Shown one piece after another: positions 6,823-14,375 of a stretch of 64,000 bases of DNA. The DNA comes from CAKSHP01 sp045636325 (GTDB lineage: Bacteria > Bacillota > Clostridia > UBA1381 > UMGS1253), in the NCBI GenBank assembly GCA_045636325.1, contig JAZTXH010000013.1, positions 1-64,000 on the forward strand, written 5' to 3'. Positions within the stretch are counted from its first letter, which is position 1, and every line of letters starts with the position of its first letter. The notes below the pieces were generated by a model. That model ran no database searches and had not been told where the DNA came from. It worked only from the letters and a program-made list of their open reading frames with translations. Both the position numbers and the translations under genes were made by a program.

Positions 6823-8130
6823 TTAAATTAACTTACGCTTATCAATCACGCGAACTGCTTTGCCTTCGCTTCTTGCAATAGTCTTTGGTGCAACAAGATG
6901 TACAGTAGGATTAATTCCAAGCATTATTTTCATTGCACCTGAAAGAGTTTTTTCCATTTTAAGAACATCACTTACTTTATCAGTAAACTGTTCAGCCGAC
7001 ATTTCAACATTAACCTCGAATGTATCGGTGTTATTTGCTCTGTCAACAATAATCTGATAGTTCGGCTGGTAGCCTTCGTTAAGCAAAACTGTTTCAATCT
7101 GGCTTGGGAATACATTTACACCTCTGATAATGAGCATATCGTCTGTTCTTCCCATAGGCTTCGCCATTTTGATAAGTGTTCTTCCGCAGGAGCATTTCTT
7201 TCTTGAAAGAACACAGATATCTCTTGTTCTGTATCTGAGAAGAGGGAACGCTTCTTTATCAAGTGAAGTGAAAACAAGTTCACCTTTTTCACCTTCAGGA
7301 AGAACTTCACCTGTATCGGGATCTATAATCTCTGCAAGGAAGTGGTCTTCGTTGATGTGCATACCCGTCTGTTCGCTGCACTCGAAGGAAACTCCGGGGC
7401 CTGTTGTTTCTGTAAGACCGTATATATCGTATGCTTTAATGCCGAGAGTTTCTTCGATACCTCTGCGCATTTCTTCTGTCCAGGGTTCTGCACCGAAGAT
7501 ACCTGCTTTAAGCGGAATATCTTCCGGCTTATAGCCTTGCTCTTTTAATGTTTCGCCAATATATGCTGCATAAGAAGGAGTACAGCAAAGAATTGTCGCA
7601 CTCAAATCTGTCATAAACTGAATCTGACGCTCTGTGTTACCGGACGACATCGGAAGTGTAAGACATCCAACCTTGTGTGAACCGCCATTGAGTCCGGGGC
7701 CGCCTGTGAATAATCCATAGCCGTAAGCAATCTGACAAACATCCTTATTTGTGCCGCCTGCAGCAACAATAGCACGGGCACAGCAGTCTTCCCAAAGGTC
7801 AACGTCTTTCTGTGTGTAGAAAGCAACTACACGACGACCTGTTGTACCTGATGTAGACTGAATACGAACACAATCTTCAAGAGGCTTTGCAAGTAATCCG
7901 TAAGGATATGCATCTCTTAAATCTGCTTTTGTGATAAAGGGGAGCTTATGTAAATCTTCAATTCCTTTGATATCTTCAGGTTTAACACATTTTTCGTCCA
8001 TGAGGTTTTTGTAGTAAGGCACATTTTCGTAAACGTGCTTTACCTGTTTCAGCAATTTTTCTGATTGAAGCTTTTTCATTTCTTCAACAGGCATGGTTTC
8101 AATTTCTTTCTGATAGTAGTTCTGAGCCAT
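6823..8130 (-). CDS. paaK: Phenylacetate-CoA ligase-like AMP-forming enzyme
   Basis: Activates phenylacetate (or a related aryl acid) to its CoA ester with ATP. 435 aa, the normal PaaK length, with the adenylate motif QSTSGTTGRRVVAFYT, the GAEPW and YGLTETTGPG motifs, the RTRD hinge region and the AMP-binding_C_2 domain after GRTDDMLIIRGVNVFPSQIE. Start supported by AAAGGATGA upstream. First gene of a paaK-ACT unit with its own promoter (8477-8505) and a Phe-type T-box. Induction on Phe starvation points to salvage of phenylacetate into phenylalanine. Indoleacetate or hydroxyphenylacetate are alternative substrates. Confidence 0.9.
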   Translation of the reverse strand: MAQNYYQKEIETMPVEEMKKLQSEKLLKQVKHVYENVPYYKNLMDEKCVKPEDIKGIEDLHKLPFITKADLRDAYPYGLLAKPLEDCVRIQSTSGTTGRRVVAFYTQKDVDLWEDCCARAIVAAGGTNKDVCQIAYGYGLFTGGPGLNGGSHKVGCLTLPMSSGNTERQIQFMTDLSATILCCTPSYAAYIGETLKEQGYKPEDIPLKAGIFGAEPWTEEMRRGIEETLGIKAYDIYGLTETTGPGVSFECSEQTGMHINEDHFLAEIIDPDTGEVLPEGEKGELVFTSLDKEAFPLLRYRTRDICVLSRKKCSCGRTLIKMAKPMGRTDDMLIIRGVNVFPSQIETVLLNEGYQPNYQIIVDRANNTDTFEVNVEMSAEQFTDKVSDVLKMEKTLSGAMKIMLGINPTVHLVAPKTIARSEGKAVRVIDKRKLI

Positions 8131-8189
8131 TTTTCTTCATCCTTTCAAAATACGAATAAATTTTGTTTAAACAGGTTGCAGTAAAAATA

Positions 8190-8468
8190 AAAAGTCCTCT
8201 GCAATCCCGTTTAAGGATACAGAGGACGAAAATATCATTTCCGTGGTACCACCTCAGTTCGCCGCTATCTCACAACAGCGGCCTTATCAGGTACTGACAT
8301 ACCTTAGTTCTGTGACGGGAACACCCGTTGCATCCTACTTAAGATTTCTCTTGTTCAGCGCACTGCTAACAGAAGGAATTCGAGAAGGACTTCCCCATTA
8401 CCTCGCACCACCCGGCAACTCTCTCAAGGTTATTTCCAACCTACTGGTTTCTGCTCTCCGCATTTAAA
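8190..8468 (-). promoter_or_regulatory. T-box riboswitch, phenylalanine-type (paaK leader)
   Basis: The minus strand carries the T-box bulge sequence AGGTGGTACCACGG (8241-8254), stem I with AGTA and the GGTGGTGCGAGG apical element, and a terminator (8194-8201 with 8220-8227, T tail). In the specifier loop GAA (8379-8381) is followed by TTC (8376-8378), a Phe codon, just before the closing stem TTCTG. Uncharged tRNA-Phe should therefore turn on paaK and the ACT gene. The base after the codon is C rather than the usual A, a minor oddity. Confidence 0.9.
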
Positions 8469-8476
8469 TTATTTGT

Positions 8477-8505
8477 ATAATAACACATTAATGTAGCAAA
8501 GTCAA
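8477..8505 (-). promoter_or_regulatory. Sigma-A promoter of the paaK T-box leader
   Basis: Minus strand TTGACT (8500-8505), 17-bp spacer, TATTAT (8477-8482), directly before the T-box. Confidence 0.8.
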
Positions 8506-8543
8506 TAGTTTTTTTAAAATTTATTAAAATATTTCTTGTTTCA

Positions 8544-8572
8544 TTGATTTTATTACAATTATATGCTATAAT
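8544..8572 (+). promoter_or_regulatory. Sigma-A promoter of the MaoC gene
   Basis: TTGATT (8544-8549), 17-bp spacer, TATAAT (8567-8572) with a TG at the extended -10. The predicted transcript start near 8579 rules out the upstream ATG at 8544 as translation start. Confidence 0.85.
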
Positions 8573-8606
8573 TATGAAAAATTTCTACTGTATCCGAGGT
8601 ATTAAT

Positions 8607-9041
8607 ATGTATTTTGAAGAATTTGTTTTAGGCTTAGAAACTTCGATTGAACCTACAATTATACACAAAAACGATATGCTTGATTTTGCAAATAAATATG
8701 ATACTATTCCACTTCATACTGATGAAGAATATGCTAAGTCAACCATGTTTGGCAAGCTTATTGCACCAGGAGTTATGTCATTTATGTCTGTCTGGGCTAA
8801 ATATCTGGAAGTGGATTTGGCAGGCGATGAACTTCTGGCGGGAAAATCAACCAGAATTGAATGGCTAAAACCTGTATTTGCAGAAGATATTCTTACGAGC
8901 CACTGCACTGTATCAAGCCTCACAAAACGAAACGAAAAAAACGGTATTGTTGAACTTACATTTGAAGTTTTTAATCAGAATAACGAACTGGTCCTGACCA
9001 ATATTACTGAAATGATTGTAAAATGCAAGCCTATAAAGTAA
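8607..9041 (+). CDS. MaoC-like hot-dog hydratase
   Basis: 144 aa, a single hot-dog domain of the MaoC / (R)-specific enoyl-CoA hydratase type. The active-site pattern IPLHTDEEYAKSTMFGKLIAPG keeps the catalytic Asp/His region. I chose ATG 8607 because GAGG lies 7 nt upstream and an excellent promoter ends at 8572. Divergent from the paaK T-box unit and isolated by a terminator, so it is monocistronic. A role in acyl- or aryl-CoA metabolism fits the neighbouring CoA ligases, but the substrate is unknown. Confidence 0.88.
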   Translation: MYFEEFVLGLETSIEPTIIHKNDMLDFANKYDTIPLHTDEEYAKSTMFGKLIAPGVMSFMSVWAKYLEVDLAGDELLAGKSTRIEWLKPVFAEDILTSHCTVSSLTKRNEKNGIVELTFEVFNQNNELVLTNITEMIVKCKPIK

Positions 9042-9056
9042 AATCTCTTTTAAAAC

Positions 9057-9094
9057 AAGGAAACAGAAAAGAACATTCTGTTTCCTTATTTTTA
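9057..9094. terminator. Terminator between MaoC and Na+ symporter genes
   Basis: A 12-bp stem AAGGAAACAGAA (9057-9068) / TTCTGTTTCCTT (9076-9087) followed by ATTTTTAT. It separates two convergent genes and may serve both. Confidence 0.9.
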
Positions 9095-9098
9095 TACA

Positions 9099-10625
9099 TT
9101 AGTCTTCGTTGTAACAGGTGAAGATTTCTTCAACTCTTTCGGTATCTTTGTTTTTGGTTAATGCACTTACCAATGGAACGATAACCATAGAAACTGCCAT
9201 TGCTGCAACACCCATTTCAGGAGATTTTGCAGCCGCTGCAGCAAATCCTGAATTAAGCGAAATCACAAGAGTTGAAATACCTACCACCAGAAGTCCTGAA
9301 AGAATACCTGCATAAGCTCCCGCTTTTGTAATCTTCTTTGAAAAAAGTCCCCATATGTAAGGTCCTATAAAACAACCTGAAACAATTCCCCAAGAGAAAG
9401 ACATAAGGCTTACAATAATCGGAATGTTTTGTGTTGCGAAAATAAACGAACAAGCAACAAACACAAAACACAGAAATCTTGTAAGAAGCATTTGCACTTC
9501 AGGCTTTGTTTCTTTTTTTCTAACAGTGGGAACAAGGTCAACTGCAACTGCTGATGCAGATGTTAAAACAACCGCCTCAAGTGTTGACATCGATGCTGAA
9601 AGAAGAAGAATCATAATAATTGCCAAAAGAATAATTCCCAGAGTACCGCCACCTAAAACTTTCATAAGAACGGCAGGGATAACTGAATCAATTCCGCCTT
9701 CAGGAAGAACTCCGCCCAAAATAAGCCTTGATGTGCTGCCTATAAGGTATGCGCCACATCCGATTACAAGACAAAAAATTGTTGAAATAATTGTTCCTCT
9801 TTTAATTGCCTGAGTATCTTTAATAGCATAGAACTTGCCAATCATCTGCGGAAGTCCCCATGTACCAAAGCTTGTAAGCATAATGTTAAAGCAAAGGAAC
9901 TTAAAGGATGAACCGCCCCATATATTTGTAAGCTGTGCACCATCTTCTGGAATGTGAGAAAGATTTTTAACAAGCCCTGAAATTCCGCCTACCGTTTCAT
10001 GATTAAGAACTGCACAAACAAGGCATACAACTCCTGAAATCATTATAATTCCTTGAATAAGGTCAGTGTAAGCTGTTGCAATGTATCCACCTGCAACAAG
10101 ATAAATTGCAGTTAAACACGCAACAATAAGCATCCATACCCATGTTTCAACACCGGGAAAAACCGTACTAAAGAGTGAGCCAAGTCCTTTATAAACTGCT
10201 GCTGAGTAAGGAACTAAGAATACGAAAATAATAACGGCAGCTAAAACCTTCATACCTTTTGAAGCATATCTTTTTTCAAAGTAATCAGGCATTGTTCTTG
10301 CGTTAAGTTTTTTGGTTATTTTTCTTGTTCGGTTTGCAAATAAGAGCCAAGAAATTAAACAACCTAAAACTGCATTACTAATACCAATCCACATACTGCC
10401 GACACCGATATTCCAACCGAAGTTTCCTGCATATCCAACAAAAACTACTGCTGAGAAGTATGTAGTACCATAAGCAAAGGCTGTTACCCAAGCGCCGATA
10501 TTTCTGCCGCCGATAAGGAATCCGTCAAGTGTTTTTGATTTGCCGTAACTGATACAGCCAATCAGAGCCATTGCAATTGCATATACGCAAAGAGCAATAA
10601 TTGTGTAAAGCTGAGCATTTGTCAT
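9099..10625 (-). CDS. Sodium:solute symporter (SSS family)
   Basis: 508 aa with about 13 transmembrane helices. The family core is visible as GGRNIGAWVTAFAYGTTYFSA near the N-terminus, YLVAGGYIATAYTDLIQG in the middle, and LLSASMSTLEAVVLTSASA, matching the Na+-site region. SSS members carry proline, pantothenate, acetate or sugars; sequence alone does not decide the substrate. Strong ribosome site AGGGGGAG. Its promoter overlaps head to head with that of the adjacent lysR gene and has a LysR box near -65. Uptake of a carboxylic acid for the neighbouring CoA ligases is a reasonable inference. Confidence 0.9.
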   Translation of the reverse strand: MTNAQLYTIIALCVYAIAMALIGCISYGKSKTLDGFLIGGRNIGAWVTAFAYGTTYFSAVVFVGYAGNFGWNIGVGSMWIGISNAVLGCLISWLLFANRTRKITKKLNARTMPDYFEKRYASKGMKVLAAVIIFVFLVPYSAAVYKGLGSLFSTVFPGVETWVWMLIVACLTAIYLVAGGYIATAYTDLIQGIIMISGVVCLVCAVLNHETVGGISGLVKNLSHIPEDGAQLTNIWGGSSFKFLCFNIMLTSFGTWGLPQMIGKFYAIKDTQAIKRGTIISTIFCLVIGCGAYLIGSTSRLILGGVLPEGGIDSVIPAVLMKVLGGGTLGIILLAIIMILLLSASMSTLEAVVLTSASAVAVDLVPTVRKKETKPEVQMLLTRFLCFVFVACSFIFATQNIPIIVSLMSFSWGIVSGCFIGPYIWGLFSKKITKAGAYAGILSGLLVVGISTLVISLNSGFAAAAAKSPEMGVAAMAVSMVIVPLVSALTKNKDTERVEEIFTCYNED

Positions 10626-10638
10626 TTAAAACTCCCCC

Positions 10639-10667
10639 TTGATTTTTTCTGTAACATAGTATATAAT
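10639..10667 (+). promoter_or_regulatory. Promoter of lysR-type gene
   Basis: TTGATT (10639-10644), 17-bp spacer, TATAAT (10662-10667). Its -10 overlaps the -10 of the opposing symporter promoter, so only one polymerase can use the region at a time. Confidence 0.75.
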
Positions 10668-10686
10668 ACTTTTTAGCATTAGTCAA
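10658..10686 (-). promoter_or_regulatory. Promoter of Na+ symporter gene
   Basis: Minus strand TTGACT (10681-10686), 17-bp spacer, TATACT (10658-10663). The predicted start is near 10651. Confidence 0.8.
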
Positions 10687-10707
10687 ACAAATAATTTAAA
10701 TGTTTTC

Positions 10708-10724
10708 CATCGAAAATATCGATG
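10708..10724. promoter_or_regulatory. Probable LysR-regulator binding site (T-N11-A dyad)
   Basis: Perfect dyad CATCGA-N5-TCGATG containing T-N11-A (T10710, A10722). Its centre is about 65 bp upstream of the predicted symporter transcript start, the standard LysR recognition-site position. It also lies in the lysR 5' leader, suiting autoregulation. Confidence 0.65.
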
Positions 10725-10738
10725 TCGGAGGTTTTGTT

Positions 10739-11629
10739 ATGGAATTACGCAATTTAATTACTTTTATTCACGTTACAGAGCTTGGCAGTTTTACGAAAGC
10801 TGCCGAACAACTTGATTATTCACAATCTACGGTATCATTTCAGATAAAGCAGTTAGAAGATGAGCTTGGGTGTCTTTTGTTTGAAAGAATAAATCATACT
10901 ATTACTCTTACCCAGCGAGGTCGTGATCTTGTTGAATACGCTCACAAGGTTCGTGCTCTTACAGAAGAATTCAAAGAAAATCTTGAAGAAGAAAAGAAGT
11001 GCTCAGGGCATATTCATCTTGTAACGCCTGACTCTTTGTGCGATGCTATGATTACACGAAACTATATTGATTTTCACAAGAAATACCCTGATATTTCGGT
11101 TAAATTTACAACTGCGGATACATCCGTTATGTTTGATATGCTTGATCACAACGAAGCCGATGTTATTATGACACTCGACAGTCACTCATATCACAAAGAT
11201 TATGTTATTGCAAAAGAAGAACCTGTTTCAATGCATTTTGTGGCAAATCCGAAATCAAGATTTGCAGGAAAGAAAAATTTATCTGTTAAGGATATTATAA
11301 ACGAACCATTTATATTAACTGAATACGGTCAGGGATACAGAAGGGTTTTTGATAAAGAACTTGCAAAAAAATCCTTAGAAATAACGCCGATTCTCGAAAT
11401 CGGAAGAACTGATATGATAACATCCCTTATTTCTCAAGGGGATATGCTCTCATTTCTCCCTGATTTTGTTACGAATGATTTAATTGAATCAGGCGACTTA
11501 TGTTATCTTAATGTGTGTGATATGAATATAGAAATTTGGAAACAGCTTATCTGTCACAAAAACAAATGGATGTCGAAGGCGCTTAAAACTTTGCTGAATT
11601 ATATAATTGAAAACGACTTTACTCACTGA
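10739..11629 (+). CDS. LysR-family transcriptional regulator
   Basis: 296 aa. The N-terminal winged helix-turn-helix (~1-60) reads LRNLITFIHVTELGSFTKAA then SQSTVSFQIKQLEDELG, classical LysR. The rest is a periplasmic-binding-protein-like effector domain (~90-290). ATG 10739 is preceded by GGAGG at 7 nt; the upstream ATG at 10700 has no ribosome site. Divergent from the Na+ symporter gene, with overlapping promoters and a T-N11-A site, so it very likely controls that transporter in response to its substrate. Effector unknown. Confidence 0.93.
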   Translation: MELRNLITFIHVTELGSFTKAAEQLDYSQSTVSFQIKQLEDELGCLLFERINHTITLTQRGRDLVEYAHKVRALTEEFKENLEEEKKCSGHIHLVTPDSLCDAMITRNYIDFHKKYPDISVKFTTADTSVMFDMLDHNEADVIMTLDSHSYHKDYVIAKEEPVSMHFVANPKSRFAGKKNLSVKDIINEPFILTEYGQGYRRVFDKELAKKSLEITPILEIGRTDMITSLISQGDMLSFLPDFVTNDLIESGDLCYLNVCDMNIEIWKQLICHKNKWMSKALKTLLNYIIENDFTH

Positions 11630-11636
11630 TAAACAC

Positions 11637-11676
11637 AAAAAATCCTTCGCATTGGTCTCTGAGCGAAGGATTTTTT
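11637..11676. terminator. Bidirectional terminator between lysR and acyl-CoA ligase
   Basis: Stem AAAAAATCCTTCGC (11637-11650) / GCGAAGGATTTTTT (11663-11676). A-rich on one side and T-rich on the other, between convergent genes. Confidence 0.92.
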
Positions 11677-11682
11677 AACTTT

Positions 11683-13983
11683 TTACTTGTTCATTTTCTC
11701 CAAATCATTTTTACGGATTTCAACACGTCTTACCTTGCCGCTGATTGTTTTAGGAAGTTCTTCAACAAATTCAACGATTCTTGGGTACTTATATGGTGCA
11801 GTATGTGTTTTTACATATTCCTGAATTTCTTTTTTCAGTTCATCTGTGCCTTCTGTTCCCTTTACGAGAACGATTGTAGCCTTTACAATCTGCCCACGCA
11901 CTTCATCGGGAACGGGAGTGATAGCACATTCAAGAACATATGGAAGCTCCATGATAACACTTTCGATTTCAAAAGGTCCGATGCGGTAGCCAGATGATTT
12001 TATAACATCATCAATACGGCCTACATACCAAAGGTATCCGTCTTCGTCCATTGTAGCCTGATCGCCTGTATGATAATATCCGTCATGCCATACTTCATTT
12101 GTCTTTTCTTCGTCTAAATAGTATCCTATGAACAGTCCGCAAGGAGCGCCATCTTTTGTGCGGATACAGATTTCACCTGTGTCGCCTGTTTTACATTCGT
12201 TGCCATCGGGATCGAGAACAACTACATCATACAGAGGACTTGGTCTGCCCATCGAACCGATTTTAGGAGTAGAGCCAACAAAGTTTGCGATAGAGAGCGT
12301 TGTTTCAGTCTGACCAAAGCCTTCCATGATGGTAAGTCCTGTTGCTTTTTTAAACTGGTTGAATACTTCAGGATTTAATGCTTCACCTGCTGTTGTTGCA
12401 TATTCGATAGAAGAAAGGTCATACTTTGACAAATCTTCTTTGATGAAGAAACGATACATTGTAGGCGGTGCACAAAATGTTGTGATGTTATATTTAGCAA
12501 ACATCGGCAGGATATCTTCTGAATGGAATCTGTCAAAATCGTATGTGAATATACCTGCTTCGCAAAGCCACTGACCGTAAAGCTTACCCCAAAGAGCTTT
12601 GCCCCAACCTGTATCGGAGATTGTGAAATGAAGTCCGTCAGGGTTTACATTGTGCCAATGCTTTGCAGTAGGATAATGACCGAGTGCATATTTGTATGAA
12701 TGTGTTGCGATACGTGGATACCCTGTTGTGCCTGACGTAAAAAGCATAAGCATCGGATCGTTTCCGCAAGGTGTGTTTTCTGTTCTATTATAGTGTGTGC
12801 TGAAACGCTCCATTTCAACATTGAAATCATGCCAACCATCTTTACTGCCACCAACTAACACTTTAACCATATCGGGATAATTTGCAGTTGCCTTTTCTGC
12901 CTCGCATGATACATCACCGTCATTAGTACATACAACCGCTTTTACCTTTGCTGCTTTGTATCTGTAATCAAAATCGTGCTCTACAAGTTGATTTGTTGCT
13001 GGAATTGCGATAGCACCAATTTTATGAAGAGCAAGCATACTAAACCAGAACTGATAATGTCTTTTTAATACGAGCATTACAGTATCGCCCTTTTTGATAC
13101 CAAGTGATTCAAAGTAATTTGCAGTTTTTGCCGAATACTTTTTCATATCACTGAATGTAAATCTCTTATCTGTCTTATCATTTCCAACCCACATCATAGC
13201 AAGTTTGTCGGGATTCTTTTGTGCAATAACATCTACACAATCAAATGCAAAGTTAAATGTGTCATCATTTTTGAATGTGATCCCATTGAATACGCCCTTT
13301 TCATCATAAGATGATTCAATGTATTTATCTGCAACTGTTTCCTGTTTTTTCTTTTTAGCAGCTACTTTTGCCGCAATCATAGGTGCTTCAGGATATTCCT
13401 CGCTAACCGTGCCGTCCTGAGGATTTAATACGACTGCGTGAAATTCACAACCACCCTCTGAAACTGCAACCATACCATGAGGAATGATACTGTTATAGAA
13501 AATAGAGTCTCCTTCGTGAAGTACATCTACATGATTTCCAACCTGAACTTTAAGAGAGCCTTTGACGATGACGTCAAATTCCTGTCCTCTATGTGAGTTT
13601 AGCTGAATCGGTACATTCTGTTCCTCTTCAAGATACGGAAATTTAACGAGGAAGGGTTCTGCAAGCTTTTCTTTGAACTTAGGTGCAAGGTTATTATATT
13701 CTACACCATGTTTCTTCACAATTTTCAGGCCTTCGCCTTTTCTTGTAATAGCAAAAGAGGTAAGTGTTGTGGAAGTTCCTTCAAGCAAATCAACAACCTC
13801 AACGCCACAAGCCTTTGCACATTTGTAAATAAAAGTAAAGCTGAAATCTTTTTCGCCTTTTTCCAAAATCGTGTACTCTTCAGCTGATACACCGCAAAGT
13901 TTCGCAAGCTCCTCGGGTGTATATCCTTTTGCTTCGCGCAGGTCTTTGATTCTGCCTGCAACTTCTTTCAAACTGTAATCCAT
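11683..13983 (-). CDS. XRE helix-turn-helix–cupin–acyl-CoA synthetase fusion
   Basis: 766 aa with three parts. An XRE-type helix-turn-helix occupies ~8-66. A cupin domain covers ~105-190 (His131, Glu135, His169 in HRGQEFDV and PHGMVAV). An AMP-forming acyl-CoA synthetase of the medium-chain (MACS/ACSM) type covers ~230-760, with LFTSGTTGYPRIATHS, GFGQTETTLS, the YHTGD and GRIDDVIKSSGYRIGPFEIE hinge, and the catalytic Lys in KTISGKVRR. The regulator half matches XRE-cupin transcription factors, so the enzyme may bind DNA or sense its product. Preceded by an Ile-type T-box with its own promoter. A characterised archaeal MACS enzyme prefers 2-methylbutyrate (recalled), consistent with isoleucine salvage. 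Start by ATG with AAAGGAG upstream. Confidence 0.9.
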   Translation of the reverse strand: MDYSLKEVAGRIKDLREAKGYTPEELAKLCGVSAEEYTILEKGEKDFSFTFIYKCAKACGVEVVDLLEGTSTTLTSFAITRKGEGLKIVKKHGVEYNNLAPKFKEKLAEPFLVKFPYLEEEQNVPIQLNSHRGQEFDVIVKGSLKVQVGNHVDVLHEGDSIFYNSIIPHGMVAVSEGGCEFHAVVLNPQDGTVSEEYPEAPMIAAKVAAKKKKQETVADKYIESSYDEKGVFNGITFKNDDTFNFAFDCVDVIAQKNPDKLAMMWVGNDKTDKRFTFSDMKKYSAKTANYFESLGIKKGDTVMLVLKRHYQFWFSMLALHKIGAIAIPATNQLVEHDFDYRYKAAKVKAVVCTNDGDVSCEAEKATANYPDMVKVLVGGSKDGWHDFNVEMERFSTHYNRTENTPCGNDPMLMLFTSGTTGYPRIATHSYKYALGHYPTAKHWHNVNPDGLHFTISDTGWGKALWGKLYGQWLCEAGIFTYDFDRFHSEDILPMFAKYNITTFCAPPTMYRFFIKEDLSKYDLSSIEYATTAGEALNPEVFNQFKKATGLTIMEGFGQTETTLSIANFVGSTPKIGSMGRPSPLYDVVVLDPDGNECKTGDTGEICIRTKDGAPCGLFIGYYLDEEKTNEVWHDGYYHTGDQATMDEDGYLWYVGRIDDVIKSSGYRIGPFEIESVIMELPYVLECAITPVPDEVRGQIVKATIVLVKGTEGTDELKKEIQEYVKTHTAPYKYPRIVEFVEELPKTISGKVRRVEIRKNDLEKMNK

Positions 13984-14045
13984 TGTGTTTGTCTCCTTTC
14001 AATTTTTGACAAATTTAATATTTGGTTACTAATTTGAATAAAACA

Positions 14046-14333
14046 AAAAACTCGCCTCAAAGATAAACTTTGAGACGAGTTATAATAACCCGCGGTACCA
14101 CTCAAATTACGGAAAACATTTATTCCGTCACTTACCGAGCTCTAACAAGCCCTTTGCCTTTACGCAGCAATACGGAAGGAATCTACTTGCCATATGGCTT
14201 TCGGTCCTCCGACTCAGAGGTGATAAGTCATTGGAAAGCTTTACCATTGCCTCGCACCACACGGCAACTCTCTCAAGGCTCTGCAATCCGACCGTCCTCG
14301 TCACAGTCGTTATTTGTGATATTCAAATTTAGA
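14046..14333 (-). promoter_or_regulatory. T-box riboswitch, probable isoleucine-type
   Basis: The minus strand has GAGTGGTACCGCGG (14090-14103), the apical GTGGTGCGAGGC element and a terminator (14050-14062 with 14068-14080, T tail). The specifier-loop triplet before ACC is ATC (14222-14224, Ile), aligned with CTC-ACC in the third T-box. The flanking GAA/AGTA loop-E motif is not obvious here, so the codon call is less sure than for the others. It controls the XRE-cupin-ligase fusion. Confidence 0.88.
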
Positions 14334-14336
14334 ATA

Positions 14337-14365
14337 ATTGTAACACAGTTTTTTTTAATTGTCAA
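14337..14365 (-). promoter_or_regulatory. Promoter of the Ile-type T-box leader
   Basis: Minus strand TTGACA (14360-14365), 17-bp spacer, TACAAT (14337-14342), immediately downstream of the stop of the preceding gene. Confidence 0.85.
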
Positions 14366-14375
14366 GATTTTTTTA

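Noticed and set aside
8544..8606. Longer N-terminus for the MaoC protein starting at 8544
   Set aside because: This ATG lies in the -35 region of a near-perfect promoter whose transcript would start near 8579.
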